Assembly (NCBI RefSeq): GCF_900156875.1
Contig: NZ_LT707409.1
Location: forward strand, 2,160,244 to 2,224,243
DNA length: 64,000 nt
Direction of reading: 5' to 3'
Origin: Robertmurraya dakarensis
Lineage (GTDB): Bacteria; Bacillota; Bacilli; Bacillales; Cytobacillaceae
This document shows positions 1-10,494 of the stretch, one piece after another; the first letter of the stretch is position 1, and the number at the start of each line of letters is the position of its first letter. Position numbers and translations under genes: made by a program. Under the pieces are notes generated by a model. That model saw only the letters and a program-made list of their open reading frames with translations. It made no database searches and was not told where the DNA came from.

Positions 1-897
1 TTCCGTTGCGACGGCTATGGATAGATTAATGTCTTTTTTCTGTATAATTTTGTCGCCCGCCCAAATAGAATTTAATTGAGGAAACTCTTTCAGTGCCTGT
101 GCGACTGCTTTTACAAAAAAGGCAAAGAATGTAAGGTTAAACCCTTCTTTAGTCTTAAACTCTTCCTTTAGAGAGTTCCGGTACTCCACCAATTCAGTAA
201 CGTCTACCTCCACCATAGTCCATGCATGTGGAATTTCCTGCTTACTTCTAAGCATATTTCCTGCTATGGCTTTTCGTATACCTGTAACAGGGATTTCGAT
301 ATCACCTGCAACAACCGAAACTTGAGGTGCTGTTGGTCTTGGTTTTTCAGCGCCAATTCCTTCATTCTTAACCGTTTCCTTTTGTTCCCTTACTACTCTT
401 TCGTTTGCAGCATGCTCTTTAGGAATATCGCCACTCTCAATTATACTCAGCAAATCTTTCCTCGTGATTCTGCCGCCGGCGCCCGTGCCATTTACTTGTT
501 TCAGGTCAATTCCATGCTCTTGGGACAGCTTTAAAACCGCAGGAGAATACCTGGTTTTATTGGATTGATTTTGATCTTCACTTTTTTCATTTGTTGGTGT
601 TTTCTTTTCCTGAGAGATCTGCTCTGGATCACGGTCAGAGAGTTCCGCCCCGCTCTCCTCTGCTTCAATGCTGCAAATAATTTCTCCAACCTCAAGTGTA
701 TCGCCTTCTTCAGCAATTAATTCCTTTATGATGCCCGTAAAAGAAGAAGGAATCTCCGCATTTACCTTATCTGTCATTACTTCCGCAAGAGGGTCATATT
801 TATTTACCTTATCACCCGGTTTGACAAGCCATTTACTGATCGTTCCCTCTGTTACACTTTCACCTAACTGAGGCATTGTTATTTGCTGTATGGACAT
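1..897 (-). CDS. bkdB: Branched-chain 2-oxo acid dehydrogenase E2 (dihydrolipoyl acyltransferase), 3' end cut by window
   Basis: E2 core of the branched-chain 2-oxo acid dehydrogenase: it moves the acyl group from E1 to CoA through a swinging lipoyl arm. The visible 299 residues start at an ATG behind GGAGGGATAAG. An N-terminal lipoyl domain has the MTDKVNAE motif, so K44 should be lipoylated. A Pro/Glu/Lys-rich linker follows, then an E3-binding domain at about 116-156 (RYSPAVLKL...GTGAGGRITRKDL) and the start of the acyltransferase domain from about 203. The catalytic HxxxD region lies beyond the window edge, so the gene is incomplete only because the window ends. It is the last bkd gene seen, 52 bp after the E1 beta gene. 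Assignment to the branched-chain complex rests on the operon. Confidence 0.95.
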   Translation of the reverse strand, partial: MSIQQITMPQLGESVTEGTISKWLVKPGDKVNKYDPLAEVMTDKVNAEIPSSFTGIIKELIAEEGDTLEVGEIICSIEAEESGAELSDRDPEQISQEKKTPTNEKSEDQNQSNKTRYSPAVLKLSQEHGIDLKQVNGTGAGGRITRKDLLSIIESGDIPKEHAANERVVREQKETVKNEGIGAEKPRPTAPQVSVVAGDIEIPVTGIRKAIAGNMLRSKQEIPHAWTMVEVDVTELVEYRNSLKEEFKTKEGFNLTFFAFFVKAVAQALKEFPQLNSIWAGDKIIQKKDINLSIAVATE

Positions 898-948
898 CTT
901 ATCCCTCCTTTTTCCTATCCGCTTAGACTAGAACAATTCCTCTATTCC

Positions 949-1932
949 TCAAAATTCGGCCAATTCTCTCATTGCCTGTTCAACCTTTTCAGGATTGACC
1001 ATAAAAAACTTTTCCATCGTCGGCGCATACGGCATCGCTGGTATATCTGGACCTGCTAACCTCTGAATTGGAGCATCTAATTCAAACAAACAATGTTCAG
1101 CAATGATTGCTGAAACTTCACTCATAATGCTCCCTTCTTTGTTATCCTCCGTGATAAGCAGTACTTTCCCCGTTTTGGCAGCTGCCTCTATAATTGCTTC
1201 CTTATCTAATGGATAGACCGTTCTTAAATCCAAAATATGTGCAGAAATTCCATCAGCCGCTAATTTTTCAGCAGCTTGCAGGGCAAAATGTACACAAAGG
1301 CCATAAGTAATGACCGTGATATCTTCTCCTTTTCTCTTTACATCGGCCTTGCCAATAGGCAGCACATAGTCATCATTAGGGACTTCTCCTTTTATCAATC
1401 GATATGCGCGTTTATGCTCGAAAAACAAGACCGGGTCGTCATCTCGAATCGCCGCTTTCAAAAGCCCCTTCACGTCATAAGGAGTGGAAGGCATGACAAT
1501 CTTCAAACCTGGCTGATTGGCAAATACAGCCTCAACAGATTGGGAATGATATAGTGCACCGTGAACTCCCCCTCCATATGGGGCCCGAATCACGATTGGA
1601 CAATTCCAATCATTATTGGAACGATAGCGAATCCTAGCTGCTTCTGAAATAATTTGGTTTACGGCCGGCATGATAAAATCAGCAAACTGCATTTCTGCTA
1701 TTGGACGCATACCGTATAACGCAGCCCCAATTCCAACACCCGCGATGGCAGATTCTGCAAGAGGCGTATCAATAACTCTTTGTTCTCCGAATTGCTCATA
1801 TAAACCTTGAGTCGCTTTAAAGACCCCTCCTTTTCTTCCCACATCCTCTCCAAGAACAAATACTTTTGAATCTCTTTCCATTTCTTCACGAATTGCCATT
1901 GTTACGGCATCGATATAAGAAATTACAGCCAT
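949..1932 (-). CDS. bkdAB: Branched-chain 2-oxo acid dehydrogenase E1 beta subunit
   Basis: Beta subunit of the thiamine diphosphate E1 component, which decarboxylates the 2-keto acids of Leu, Ile and Val and acylates the lipoyl arm of E2. The 327 residues match the family length. Typical E1-beta sequence runs DTPLAE (55-60, E60 a candidate cofactor glutamate), then FADFIMPAVNQI (83-94), and a YHSQS motif with H129, the position of the conserved active-site histidine. A C-terminal transketolase domain follows. The ATG has GGGGGAAG eight bases upstream. It lies 12 bp after the E1 alpha stop codon, as expected for a heterotetrameric E1. Confidence 0.95.
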   Translation of the reverse strand: MAVISYIDAVTMAIREEMERDSKVFVLGEDVGRKGGVFKATQGLYEQFGEQRVIDTPLAESAIAGVGIGAALYGMRPIAEMQFADFIMPAVNQIISEAARIRYRSNNDWNCPIVIRAPYGGGVHGALYHSQSVEAVFANQPGLKIVMPSTPYDVKGLLKAAIRDDDPVLFFEHKRAYRLIKGEVPNDDYVLPIGKADVKRKGEDITVITYGLCVHFALQAAEKLAADGISAHILDLRTVYPLDKEAIIEAAAKTGKVLLITEDNKEGSIMSEVSAIIAEHCLFELDAPIQRLAGPDIPAMPYAPTMEKFFMVNPEKVEQAMRELAEF

Positions 1933-1944
1933 TGTTCTTCCCCC

Positions 1945-2940
1945 TTACTGTTCAGCATAAACATGCTTCATCGCATATTCTGGTGGAGCATATGGAGCAT
2001 TTTCCGCATACTCTGTCGCTTCATTTACAATATTCATCACTTCATCATTAATTTCTTTTTCCAATTTATCATCCATAATGCCCGCTTCTTTCAAGTAAGC
2101 GCCAAATGTAATGATTGGATCCTTCGTTTTTGCTTCCGCCACTTCATCTGGCGCACGGTAACTGCGATCATCATCATCTGATGAGTGGGGGGTTAGTCGG
2201 TAGGAAACGGTTTCGATTAGAGTAGGACCCTCACCACGGCGGCCTCGGTCTGCTGCTTCTTTCACGGCTTTGTATACCTCTAGCGGGTCATTCCCGTCTA
2301 CCGTTACCCCAGGCATCCCATATCCGATTGCTCGATCTGATACACGTTCACATGATAATTGTTTTTCAATCGGTACAGAAATAGCATATTTGTTATTTTC
2401 ACACATAAAAATAACGGGGAGCTTATGAACTCCAGCAAAGTTTGCTCCTTCGTGGAAATCACCCTGATTGGATGATCCTTCTCCAAATGTCACGAAGGTA
2501 ACTAAATCTTTCCCTTCCATCTTCCCAGCTAATGCAATCCCTACCGCATGGGGGACTTGAGTCGTAACTGGGGATGACCCTGTAACAATCCGATTCTTCT
2601 TTTGTCCAAAATGTCCCGGCATTTGACGGCCGCCCGAACTTGGGTCTTCGGACTTAGCGAAAGCGGAAAGCATTAAATCCTTTGCTGTCATGCCGAAGGT
2701 TAAAACAACCCCAACATCTCGGTAATAGGGAAGAACGTAATCTTGTTCACGATTTAACGCAAACGAAGCACCAACCTGTGCTGCCTCTTGCCCTTGACAA
2801 GAAATGACAAACGGGATTTTTCCCGAACGGTTTAGAAGCCACATCCGTTCATCAATACGACGGGCCAGCAACATCGTTTTATACATTTCTAATATCTGTT
2901 CATCATTTAAACCTAATGCAGAATGACGGTTTTCAGCCAT
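1945..2940 (-). CDS. bkdAA: Branched-chain 2-oxo acid dehydrogenase E1 alpha subunit
   Basis: Alpha subunit of E1, carrying the thiamine diphosphate binding fold. The motif GEGSSNQGDFHE (about 153-164) followed by CENN (180-183) is the GDG-x(n)-NN cofactor signature, with Glu in place of the central Asp. A phosphorylation-loop-like segment, RLTPHSSDDDD, lies further on. The ATG at 2940 has GGGAGTG seven bases upstream. An upstream in-frame TTG at 2961 has no ribosome binding site, so I prefer the ATG (331 residues). It sits between lpdV (28 bp to the first TTG) and the E1 beta gene. Confidence 0.95.
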   Translation of the reverse strand: MAENRHSALGLNDEQILEMYKTMLLARRIDERMWLLNRSGKIPFVISCQGQEAAQVGASFALNREQDYVLPYYRDVGVVLTFGMTAKDLMLSAFAKSEDPSSGGRQMPGHFGQKKNRIVTGSSPVTTQVPHAVGIALAGKMEGKDLVTFVTFGEGSSNQGDFHEGANFAGVHKLPVIFMCENNKYAISVPIEKQLSCERVSDRAIGYGMPGVTVDGNDPLEVYKAVKEAADRGRRGEGPTLIETVSYRLTPHSSDDDDRSYRAPDEVAEAKTKDPIITFGAYLKEAGIMDDKLEKEINDEVMNIVNEATEYAENAPYAPPEYAMKHVYAEQ

Positions 2941-2989
2941 TTTTTTCACTCCCGTAATCAAATATAGGCTCTCTTAGAGGATACTCTTC

Positions 2990-4417
2990 TTAACTTCCAT
3001 GTAGTGCCTTCCCATCTACAGCCAACGCCGCTTCGCCAATGGCCTCTGATAAAGTTGGGTGCGGGTGTATTGATTGTGTGATTTCCCATGGTGTTGCATC
3101 TAATACCCGAGCTAACCCTGCCTCAGAAATAAGATCCGTGACATGAGGGCCAATCATATGAACTCCTAAAATATCATCATTTTCCTCATTTGCAATTACT
3201 TTCACAAACCCGTCCGCATCGCCAGCTACTAACGCCTTGCCAATTGCACGGAAAGCAAATTTTCCTGCCTTCACACGATAACCCATATTCTTTGCTTCTT
3301 CCTCCGTATAGCCGATACTAGCTATCTCGGGCCTGCTATAGATACATCTTGGTACTAAACTATAATCGATTGGAACTGGGTTTTCACCAGCGATATGTTC
3401 CACTGCACGGATGCCTTCATGTGAAGCGGCATGTGCTAATTGAGGGCCGCCAATACAATCACCAATTGCGTAAATATGAGATTCCTTTGTTTGATAGTAT
3501 TCATTTGTGACGATGACACCTTTTTCAACCACGATATCCGTATTTTCCAGGCCAATTCCCTCAACATTGGCATTCCGGCCAACCGAAACAAGAATTTTTT
3601 CAGCTTGAAATTCCTTAAGCTCCCCCTTTACATCTGCAGAAACCTTGACACCTTCCGCAGCTTTATCCAGTGTTTCCGGCAGTACTTTCGCATTCGTTAC
3701 CACTTTTATTTTTCTCTTTTTGAACAGTCTCAGTAATTCCTTCGAAACTTCATGGTCTTCTGTAGGTACCAGCCGATCTGCAAATTCTAAGACTGTTACG
3801 TCCGTTCCAAAGTCCGCCAGCATCGATGCCCATTCCACTCCTATAACGCCTCCGCCAATGATGACGATTGATTTAGGAACTTCATTCATCTGTAATGCTT
3901 CATCTGATGTCAAGACCGTTTCACCATCGATATTTAAGTTTGCTAAGGTGCGAGGGCGCGATCCGGTTGCAAGTATAACGTTCTTTGGGATGAGCATTTC
4001 ATTTTCATCCCCGTTATTCATCTCAACTGAAATCGTTCCTGGCATCGGAGAAAATATGGACGGTCCAAGTATTCGTCCGATTCCTTCATAAACATCGATT
4101 TTCCCCTGCTTCATTAAATGCTGTACCCCTTTATAAAGTTGATCGATGATTTTATTTTTTCTTTCTTGCACCTTTGGAAAATTTAAAGTCACATTGGAAG
4201 TTTCTATCCCAAACTCATTGCTGCGTTTCGTCAATGCAAAAACTTCCGCGCTTCTTAAAAGGGCCTTGCTCGGAATGCAGCCTTTATGCAAGCAGGTTCC
4301 CCCAAGCTTTGCTTTTTCAACTATGGCTGTTTTCAAGCCCAGTTGCGATGCGCGTATGGCAGCTACATAACCGCCTGTGCCGCCTCCAAGAATAACTAAA
4401 TCGTACTCCTTTGCCAT
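2990..4417 (-). CDS. lpdV: Dihydrolipoyl dehydrogenase (E3) of the branched-chain complex
   Basis: Flavoprotein that reoxidises the dihydrolipoyl arm of E2 with NAD+. The 475 residues show the FAD loop GGGTGG (11-16), the redox disulfide [13 protein letters not shown] (C42 and C47), an NAD loop [12 protein letters not shown] near 187-198 and the C-terminal [13 protein letters not shown] motif, where H453 should be the proton donor. The start has AAGGAGGGG eight to ten bases upstream. The first codons overlap the end of buk by 22 bp, suggesting translational coupling. Its place before bkdAA supports assignment as the operon-specific E3 rather than the pyruvate dehydrogenase E3. Confidence 0.95.
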   Translation of the reverse strand: MAKEYDLVILGGGTGGYVAAIRASQLGLKTAIVEKAKLGGTCLHKGCIPSKALLRSAEVFALTKRSNEFGIETSNVTLNFPKVQERKNKIIDQLYKGVQHLMKQGKIDVYEGIGRILGPSIFSPMPGTISVEMNNGDENEMLIPKNVILATGSRPRTLANLNIDGETVLTSDEALQMNEVPKSIVIIGGGVIGVEWASMLADFGTDVTVLEFADRLVPTEDHEVSKELLRLFKKRKIKVVTNAKVLPETLDKAAEGVKVSADVKGELKEFQAEKILVSVGRNANVEGIGLENTDIVVEKGVIVTNEYYQTKESHIYAIGDCIGGPQLAHAASHEGIRAVEHIAGENPVPIDYSLVPRCIYSRPEIASIGYTEEEAKNMGYRVKAGKFAFRAIGKALVAGDADGFVKVIANEENDDILGVHMIGPHVTDLISEAGLARVLDATPWEITQSIHPHPTLSEAIGEAALAVDGKALHGS

Positions 4418-5535
4418 GTTTGATCCCCTCCTTTTTCCATTACTTGCACGAAATCACTCGGATATGTCTTTTCTAATTCTTCTCCTCTCAAAACCCTTAT
4501 TGCACCTTCTGCTAGTGCTTGAAGCTCATTTTCACCAGGCTGTACGATTACATCTGCGATCCAATTGATCCTATCACTAATTTGCTCAACGAGTTCCTTT
4601 CCATGAGCTAGACCGCCCGTTAAGATGATGCCATCGACTCTTCCTGCAAGAACCGCACTGGCAGCACCAATTTCCTTCGCAACCTGATAAGCCATTGCAG
4701 AATAGACTAACCGAGCGTTTTCGTCTCCATTCGCAATCATATTTTCCACAGCAATCGCATCATTTGTTCCCAAATAACTAACAAGCCCTCCCCGTCCTAC
4801 AAGCTGCTTGATGATCTCTTCTCGAAAAAATTCACCAGAATAGCAGAGGGAAATTAAATCTCCTGCCGGGACTGTACCAGCCCTTTCAGGACTAAAGGGT
4901 CCTTCTCCATTCAATCCGTTATTAACGTCTACTACTTTTCCTTTTCGGTGAGCACCGACTGTAATGCCCCCGCCCATATGTGAAACAATTAAATTTAACT
5001 CTTCATATTTTTTTCCAAGTTGTTTTGCCACCCGCTTAGCTGCCGCCTTCTGGTTTAAAGCATGAAAAATACTTTTTCTTTGAATTAAAGAGGAACCTGA
5101 AATTCGCGCAATCGAGTCCATCTCATCTACTACAACCGGATCAACTATATATGCAGGGATGTTTAACCCATCTGCAATTTCATAGGCAATAATCCCCCCT
5201 AAATTCGATGCATGCTCTCCTCCATATCCCGATCGTAAGTCAGCCAGCATTTCAGGATTCACCCGATAGGTTCCTCCTTCAATCGGTCTTAATAGACCAC
5301 CACGCCCGCAAACAGCATCAAGCTTGGATAGATTAAATCCCTCATTATCAAGTGACTCTAAGATAATTTGTTTACGGTAATGGTATTGATCTATTATATG
5401 GGCAAATTCAGCAAGGGTTTCAAAATTATGCCGGATTGTTTTCTCTAATACAGGGAGATCATTATCATAAATCGCTATTTTGGTTGAAGTCGAGCCTGGA
5501 TTAATGACAAGAATTCGATAATTTGTTTCCTGCAA
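4396..5535 (-). CDS. buk: Butyrate kinase (branched-chain fatty acid kinase)
   Basis: Acetokinase-family enzyme that makes ATP from acyl-phosphates formed by Ptb, giving isobutyrate, isovalerate or 2-methylbutyrate. The phosphate-binding NPGSTSTK motif lies near residues 12-19. [14 protein letters not shown] and the ILTGGLAHG motif further on are typical of the family. I chose a TTG start at 5535 because it has GGGAGGG nine bases upstream and gives 379 residues, near the family's roughly 360. The in-frame ATG codons at 5553 and 5592 have no ribosome binding site. It overlaps lpdV. Confidence 0.9.
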   Translation of the reverse strand: MQETNYRILVINPGSTSTKIAIYDNDLPVLEKTIRHNFETLAEFAHIIDQYHYRKQIILESLDNEGFNLSKLDAVCGRGGLLRPIEGGTYRVNPEMLADLRSGYGGEHASNLGGIIAYEIADGLNIPAYIVDPVVVDEMDSIARISGSSLIQRKSIFHALNQKAAAKRVAKQLGKKYEELNLIVSHMGGGITVGAHRKGKVVDVNNGLNGEGPFSPERAGTVPAGDLISLCYSGEFFREEIIKQLVGRGGLVSYLGTNDAIAVENMIANGDENARLVYSAMAYQVAKEIGAASAVLAGRVDGIILTGGLAHGKELVEQISDRINWIADVIVQPGENELQALAEGAIRVLRGEELEKTYPSDFVQVMEKGGDQTWQRSTI

Positions 5536-5766
5536 TGTGTATAACCCTCCCATTACTAGATGCTTCCAGCTACTGTGTCTAACGCCATTCATTTAAGTTT
5601 ATTTCAGTAAAATAACTAAATTTATATAAACTATTAGGAATAGGTACTAAACCCTCCTATAGACTAATTGATCCTTTTATAAAAATCCATGCACGATTAT
5701 CATTAAAGGAATATGATAAATGTCATATTTTGCAGGCATTGTAAGGTTAGACATGCCCTATCCAAA

Positions 5767-6861
5767 CTATCTTCGACTTAAGATATGGTGGCCATTTTGC
5801 AAAAATTGACTGCGAGATCGACGCATTTTTTCAATTCGTTCCTCTGCCATCCGATCCGCCGCTTTATAGGTTGGAATTTTATCTCTTTTCGCTATTTCAA
5901 TCACTTTTGAAATATTATCATAAATTCCTTCAACCCTTTTCATAGCCCGTTCACGATTATACCCATACAGCTCGTCAGCAACATTGATGACACCCCCGGC
6001 GTTTATCACATAATCAGGTGCATATACGATTCCCAATTCATGAATCATATCTCCATGACGTTGATCTTTCAGCTGGTTATTAGCAGCACCTGCAATCACC
6101 TTTGCTTTTATTTGCTTGATACTTTCATCATTGATGACAGCACCTAAAGCGCAGGGCGCAAAAATATCACATGAAGAGCTATATATTTCATGAGGCTCTA
6201 CCGCCTTTGCTCCAAACTGCTCTACAGCTTTCGCAACAGCCTTTTTATTAATATCCGTAACAATTAATTTCGCGCCTTCTTCATGCAGATGTTTGCACAA
6301 ATTATAAGCAACATTTCCAACCCCTTGAACAGCAATGACTTTGCCTTCAAGTGAGTCTGAACCAAAAGCATCCTTTGCAGCTGCTTTCATCCCGCGGTAA
6401 ACTCCATATGCGGTAACAGGAGAGGGATTTCCTGAAGAACCAAAAGCAGGGGAAATACCTGTTACATAATCTGTTTCTTCATGAATAATATCCATATCTG
6501 CAACTGTTGTTCCAACATCCTCAGCCGTAATATATCGTCCATTTAAACCTTGAATATATCGCCCAAAAGCGCGGAACATTTCCTCATTTTTGTCCTTGGA
6601 CGGATCGCCGATCAAGACAGTCTTTCCTCCACCGAGATTTAAACCTGCCGCCGCATTCTTATACGTCATCCCTCTCGCAAGCCTCAGAGCATCCTCTATC
6701 GCAGCTTCCTCAGAATCATATGTCCACATTCTCGTCCCGCCCAATGCAGGACCTAATGTCGTATCATGGATCGCTATAATCCCTTTTAATCCAGATTCCT
6801 TATCCTGGCAAAAAATCAATTGTTCATAATCATATTTTTTCATGTAATCGAAGATTTGCAT
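5767..6861 (-). CDS. bcd: Leucine (branched-chain amino acid) dehydrogenase
   Basis: Reversible NAD+-dependent oxidative deamination of Leu, Val and Ile to 2-keto acids, the entry step to the bkd pathway. The 364 residues match the Glu/Leu/Phe/Val dehydrogenase family: GGTRMW (41-46), the substrate and catalytic lysine region around K68 and K80 ([11 protein letters not shown]), and a Rossmann loop GVGNVAYNL near 180. The start has AGGAGAG. It lies between ptb (27 bp gap) and buk, which follows after about 230 bp of apparently empty sequence. Confidence 0.95.
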   Translation of the reverse strand: MQIFDYMKKYDYEQLIFCQDKESGLKGIIAIHDTTLGPALGGTRMWTYDSEEAAIEDALRLARGMTYKNAAAGLNLGGGKTVLIGDPSKDKNEEMFRAFGRYIQGLNGRYITAEDVGTTVADMDIIHEETDYVTGISPAFGSSGNPSPVTAYGVYRGMKAAAKDAFGSDSLEGKVIAVQGVGNVAYNLCKHLHEEGAKLIVTDINKKAVAKAVEQFGAKAVEPHEIYSSSCDIFAPCALGAVINDESIKQIKAKVIAGAANNQLKDQRHGDMIHELGIVYAPDYVINAGGVINVADELYGYNRERAMKRVEGIYDNISKVIEIAKRDKIPTYKAADRMAEERIEKMRRSRSQFLQNGHHILSRR

Positions 6862-6888
6862 TCAGACTCTCTCCTAATTTGATGATAT

Positions 6889-7797
6889 TTATTGTTGCGC
6901 TGTGCAAATAGCAAGCCCAAGTGAATATAATTTACTTTCTGCACTATCTGACCGTGAAGTTAACACAATTGGTGCACGCGCCCCAGCAATCATTCCACCC
7001 ACCTTTGACTGCGCAAAGTAAATCAACGATTTATACAAGACATTTCCTACTTCTATGGAGGGCATTAACAAAATATCAGCTTTACCGGCAACCATGCTTT
7101 TTATTCCCTTTTGCTCTGCAGCAATTGAGGAAATCGCATTATCGAGCGCCAGCGGTCCGTCCACTACACAGTTCTTAATTTGTCCCCTATTATTCATTTG
7201 AGATAAAAGTGCCGCATCGATAGTAGCCGCCATCGCCGGGTTTATAACCTCTACCGCTGCAATAGGTGCTACTAAAGGCTGTTCAATCCCAATAGACCTA
7301 GCCACCTCAACAGCATTGGTAATAATTTCGACCTTATCTTCCAGGCTTGGGGCGATATGCATTCCAGCATCTGTCAGAATAATAAACCGGTCATATTCAG
7401 GGATTTCAAAAACTGCTACATGAGAAAGGGTCCTTCTATCCTTCCTTAGGCCGTACTCTTTATTTAAAACAGCTTTTAATATCATCGCTGTAGGAATATG
7501 ACCTTTCATTAAAATCGTTGCTTCATTCCTGCTTACGGCCCCAACAGCTAGTTCTGCTGCGATTTCTTTTTCAGGTGCATGAACAACCTTTACACTGTCG
7601 TTGTTCATAAGTTTAGGAAATAAATCATGTATGATTTCAAAGATTTTTTCTTGATCACCAAATAACTGAAACTTAGCTAAGTTATGTTCCAATGCTAGCG
7701 AGACCGTCTCGAGTATATCTTTCTCGTCTGCTGCTGCAATAGCTATCGTTTGCTTGTTATAATGTGCCGCCCTATTAACTAGTGAATGTAATAACAT
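6889..7797 (-). CDS. ptb: Phosphate butyryltransferase
   Basis: Converts branched acyl-CoA and phosphate to acyl-phosphate, feeding Buk for ATP synthesis. The 302 residues match the PTA/PTB family, with typical segments ILTDAGMHIAPS and DGPLALDNAIS and a C-terminal GGMIAGARAPIVLTSR block. The ATG follows AGGAGTG at seven bases. It is the first gene after the sigma-54 promoter at 7845-7860 and so leads the bkd operon. Confidence 0.95.
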   Translation of the reverse strand: MLLHSLVNRAAHYNKQTIAIAAADEKDILETVSLALEHNLAKFQLFGDQEKIFEIIHDLFPKLMNNDSVKVVHAPEKEIAAELAVGAVSRNEATILMKGHIPTAMILKAVLNKEYGLRKDRRTLSHVAVFEIPEYDRFIILTDAGMHIAPSLEDKVEIITNAVEVARSIGIEQPLVAPIAAVEVINPAMAATIDAALLSQMNNRGQIKNCVVDGPLALDNAISSIAAEQKGIKSMVAGKADILLMPSIEVGNVLYKSLIYFAQSKVGGMIAGARAPIVLTSRSDSAESKLYSLGLAICTAQQ

Positions 7798-7844
7798 CTA
7801 TCTCACTCCTATGCAGTTGCAGCTACATCCTCTGTATTTTGTTA

Positions 7845-7860
7845 TGCAAGAACCATGCCA
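7845..7860 (-). promoter_or_regulatory. Sigma-54 (SigL) -24/-12 promoter of the ptb-bkd operon
   Basis: On the minus strand TGGCAT, five bases, then TTGCA fits the sigma-54 consensus TGGCAC-N5-TTGCA with one change. It lies about 50 bp upstream of the ptb start codon. The divergence-free position directly behind bkdR, which encodes a sigma-54 activator, supports it strongly. Confidence 0.92.
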
Positions 7861-7905
7861 CAGCGGAAACTCCTTTGAAAGCGCTTTAATTAATGAACAC
7901 ACTGT

Positions 7906-7936
7906 GCAATATTCTTCATACTATGAAGAATATTGC
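7906..7936. promoter_or_regulatory. Perfect 31-bp palindrome, likely activator site (UAS) for BkdR
   Basis: Two 15-base arms (7906-7920 and 7922-7936, GCAATATTCTTCATA and its complement) flank a single central base. The site contains the bkdR stop codon and ends 46 bp upstream of the -24 element. Enhancer-binding proteins of the NtrC class bind such inverted repeats. With a one-base loop and no following T-run it is a poor terminator. The BkdR assignment is inference from position. Confidence 0.65.
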
Positions 7937-9999
7937 GTGCCATCATTTTCAATATTATGCTTTTCAAGCTTGTAATATAGATTTCTTACTGACAAGCCTA
8001 ATGATTTTGCAGTTGCTGTCTTATTTCCATTCTTTTTTACTAATGTTTCCACGATAATCATTCTTTCATACTGTTCAAGAAGTTTATTTAAGCTTTCTCC
8101 TTCCTTCCATTTACTTATGCCTCCCATTACAATTGGTTCATCAGGTTCCATCATTAAATCTGGGAGATGAACAACGTCTATTTCATTTTCATGAAAGTTC
8201 ATAAAAATCATCGCTCTTCCCAATACATTTTCTAATTCACGTACATTACCAGGCCAGTTGTATTCCATGAGTTTCTGTATGGCAGCAGCACTAACTCCTT
8301 CAACATTCCGTCCATAATCTTGGTTAATTTTGTGAATCAGTCTTTCCGATAAAACTGGTATGTCTTCCTTCCTGTTCCGAAGCGGTGGAATATGAATAGG
8401 CATTCTATTCAGCCGATAATACAAATCCTCCCTGAAGCTCCCAGTTACAATGCCTTTTTCTAGATTAACATTTGTAGCCGCAATCACTCGAACATTGATT
8501 GAGATTGGTTTTGTTCCACCCACTCTTGTTATTTCATGTTCTTGCAGCACCCTCAATAGTTTCGCTTGTGTATTGGGTGTTAATTCACCAATCTCATCTA
8601 AAAAGATACTGCCATTGTTTGCTTCTTCAAATAAACCTCTTTTTCCCCCGCGTTTTGCTCCTGAGAACGCTCCTTCTTCATAGCCAAAAAGCTCACTTTC
8701 CAATAAGTTCTCAGAAATCGCTGCACAATTTACTCTAATAAATTTGTTATATTTGCGATCGCTAGCGTTATGAATGGCATGAGCAAAGAGCTCCTTGCCT
8801 GTTCCTGACTCCCCTCTCAACAAAACTGTTGCCGGCGTTTTCGCTCCTAATTTTGCTTGTTCTATTGAAAGCTTCATTTCTTCTGATTGTCCAATAATAT
8901 CGTCAAAAGTATACTTCGCTTCTAAATTTCGAATTATTTGTCTTGCTCTGCTTAGCTCTCGATTTAGACTTTTTATTTCGGACATATCATGGATAACTCC
9001 TACACTTCCCTTAAGCTTTCCATTTACAATCACAGGTGCAACATTCACAATTACTTCTTTTTTATTTGGCCCGACTCGCATCGCGACGCCCCGTACAGCT
9101 CTTCTCGTTTTAAGCACTTGCATATGCATACTGTCTCCTTCAGAGATATCCGCTGTTGCTGGCTGGCCAATTACATCCTCCTCAGTTAATCCCGTCAACC
9201 TCGTGTAGGCTGGATTAATAATAATTCCCTTCCCTGACTCATCCACTACCGAAATTGCATCATCACTTGATTGAATAACGGCTTGAAGCATCGTTTGAAT
9301 TTCTTTTAAGTTCGTTATTTCTTCTGCCAGCCTGACGACCTCTGTTATATCTTTAAAAACAGCAAACGCACCAATTATTGTGTTATTTTCATCTATAATT
9401 GGAATGCGTGTCGTAATGATTTTGAATCCATTGGGCAAAATTTGCTCCTGGTTCGCTTCGGGCCTCCTAGTTTCGAGTACTCTTGTAAGCTGGCTAGTTG
9501 GAATGACTTCTAGGACATGCTTTCGAAGCACTTCTTCCTTTTTAATCCCAATCATCTTAGCAGCACTGGAATTCAGCAAAATAATATGACCTATCTCATC
9601 GATGACAATCATCCCATCATCAGTCGAATTAAAGATAAGGTCAAATTTGTTTGTTTCATTTTGAAATTTTGATATTAACTCTTCTTTTTCCCTCATCAAA
9701 CTCGCTACTAAATAAGCAACACTCCCAGGGATTATGACCGTATCCTTTCCCCTTGCTTGGCGAATTTCTTTAAATACATCCTCTTGTCCTGTCACTTCAA
9801 TAACAATGTCAATGTCATCATTTAAGTAGGCTTGCCAATCCGTTCCTGTAATAATTCCATATTGTTTAGCGAGAAAAATTCCGGGGGCTTCTTTGTTAAT
9901 ATCGATAACAACCTTAACATCTAGAACATCACTTTCTTTTAAGATTTTTAGAATGGCTGTACCACCTTTTCCAGCACCCACGATCATCACTGTCTCCAT
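7921..9999 (-). CDS. bkdR: Sigma-54-dependent transcriptional activator of the bkd operon
   Basis: Enhancer-binding protein that should activate SigL RNA polymerase at the ptb promoter when branched-chain amino acids or keto acids are present. In order: an N-terminal Rossmann-like loop ([12 protein letters not shown]), two PAS-type sensor domains, an AAA+ domain with Walker A GESGTGKE and the sigma-54 contact loop as GAFSGA (usual form GAFTGA), and a Fis-type helix-turn-helix ([18 protein letters not shown]) at the C-terminus. The ATG at 9999 follows AAAGGAGG and gives 692 residues. An in-frame ATG at 10059 would add 20 residues but lacks a ribosome binding site. Confidence 0.93.
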   Translation of the reverse strand: METVMIVGAGKGGTAILKILKESDVLDVKVVIDINKEAPGIFLAKQYGIITGTDWQAYLNDDIDIVIEVTGQEDVFKEIRQARGKDTVIIPGSVAYLVASLMREKEELISKFQNETNKFDLIFNSTDDGMIVIDEIGHIILLNSSAAKMIGIKKEEVLRKHVLEVIPTSQLTRVLETRRPEANQEQILPNGFKIITTRIPIIDENNTIIGAFAVFKDITEVVRLAEEITNLKEIQTMLQAVIQSSDDAISVVDESGKGIIINPAYTRLTGLTEEDVIGQPATADISEGDSMHMQVLKTRRAVRGVAMRVGPNKKEVIVNVAPVIVNGKLKGSVGVIHDMSEIKSLNRELSRARQIIRNLEAKYTFDDIIGQSEEMKLSIEQAKLGAKTPATVLLRGESGTGKELFAHAIHNASDRKYNKFIRVNCAAISENLLESELFGYEEGAFSGAKRGGKRGLFEEANNGSIFLDEIGELTPNTQAKLLRVLQEHEITRVGGTKPISINVRVIAATNVNLEKGIVTGSFREDLYYRLNRMPIHIPPLRNRKEDIPVLSERLIHKINQDYGRNVEGVSAAAIQKLMEYNWPGNVRELENVLGRAMIFMNFHENEIDVVHLPDLMMEPDEPIVMGGISKWKEGESLNKLLEQYERMIIVETLVKKNGNKTATAKSLGLSVRNLYYKLEKHNIENDGTQYSS

Positions 10000-10160
10000 A
10001 TGATAGGTCCTCCTTTCTATGTTCACGAAAACTTTTTCAACCTCTGCAATTTTTTTCATACATATAAAATATAGTAACCTTCTTGGTACGCCATGACAAA
10101 TTTACAGAATAGATTAACTTTTCTCTATGAATAATTAGACAAACACTTCTACAATTGTCA

Positions 10161-10169
10161 TGATATAAT
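10161..10169 (+). promoter_or_regulatory. Extended -10 promoter element of the yqzF-like gene
   Basis: TGaTATAAT is a perfect extended -10 hexamer about 35 bp upstream of the start codon at 10203. I see no good -35 hexamer at the right distance, which extended -10 promoters can do without. Confidence 0.45.
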
Positions 10170-10202
10170 TTAACTAAGATCCAAAAAGAGAGGATTTCAA
10201 TC

Positions 10203-10457
10203 ATGATACGAATAGTTGCGCTACTGATATTAGTGATTCCGGGAGTATTTGCAGCTTATGGCATAAAACTAATGAGGGATATGGCATTTGGAATTACCAA
10301 TGCTCCATTTACAACCTCTTTATTATGGCTTCAATTTCTTATTGGCCTGATTTTGTTTTTAGCTGGACTAGCTTTCATCGCTGGGTTCATTTTTTACCGG
10401 GATCGAAAGAAAAATAAAGTTCAGGCCCGTTTCCGCGTGGACAATAATGAAAAATAA
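10203..10457 (+). CDS. yqzF: DUF2627-family small membrane protein (YqzF-like)
   Basis: An 84-residue protein with two hydrophobic segments (about 3-20 and 36-62) and a short basic tail (YRDRKKNKVQARFRVD), consistent with a two-pass membrane protein. Sequence and position between bkdR and the glycerophosphodiesterase gene match YqzF/DUF2627 of Bacillus. The function is unknown. The ATG has AGAGAGG upstream. It is divergent from bkdR and convergent with the next gene, sharing a terminator. Confidence 0.8.
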   Translation: MIRIVALLILVIPGVFAAYGIKLMRDMAFGITNAPFTTSLLWLQFLIGLILFLAGLAFIAGFIFYRDRKKNKVQARFRVDNNEK

Positions 10458-10494
10458 AATGCTTGGAAGGATAACCCTCCAAGCATTTTATTTT
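10452..10494. terminator. Bidirectional terminator, yqzF-like gene / glycerophosphodiesterase gene
   Basis: Long hairpin with arms AAATAAAATGCTTGGA (from 10452) and the complementary TCCAAGCATTTTATTT, then a T-run. A-runs and T-runs on both sides allow it to end both convergent genes. It overlaps the stop codon of the minus-strand gene. Confidence 0.8.

Noticed and set aside
3645-4091. Plus-strand frame of 148 codons inside lpdV
   Set aside because: Antisense shadow of a well-conserved gene with Ser/Phe-rich composition and no ribosome binding site.
7906-7936. Palindrome as bkdR terminator
   Set aside because: Loop would be one base, stem is A+T-rich and no T-run follows on the minus strand.
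8795-9208. Plus-strand frame of 137 codons inside bkdR
   Set aside because: Antisense shadow; no similarity or start signal.
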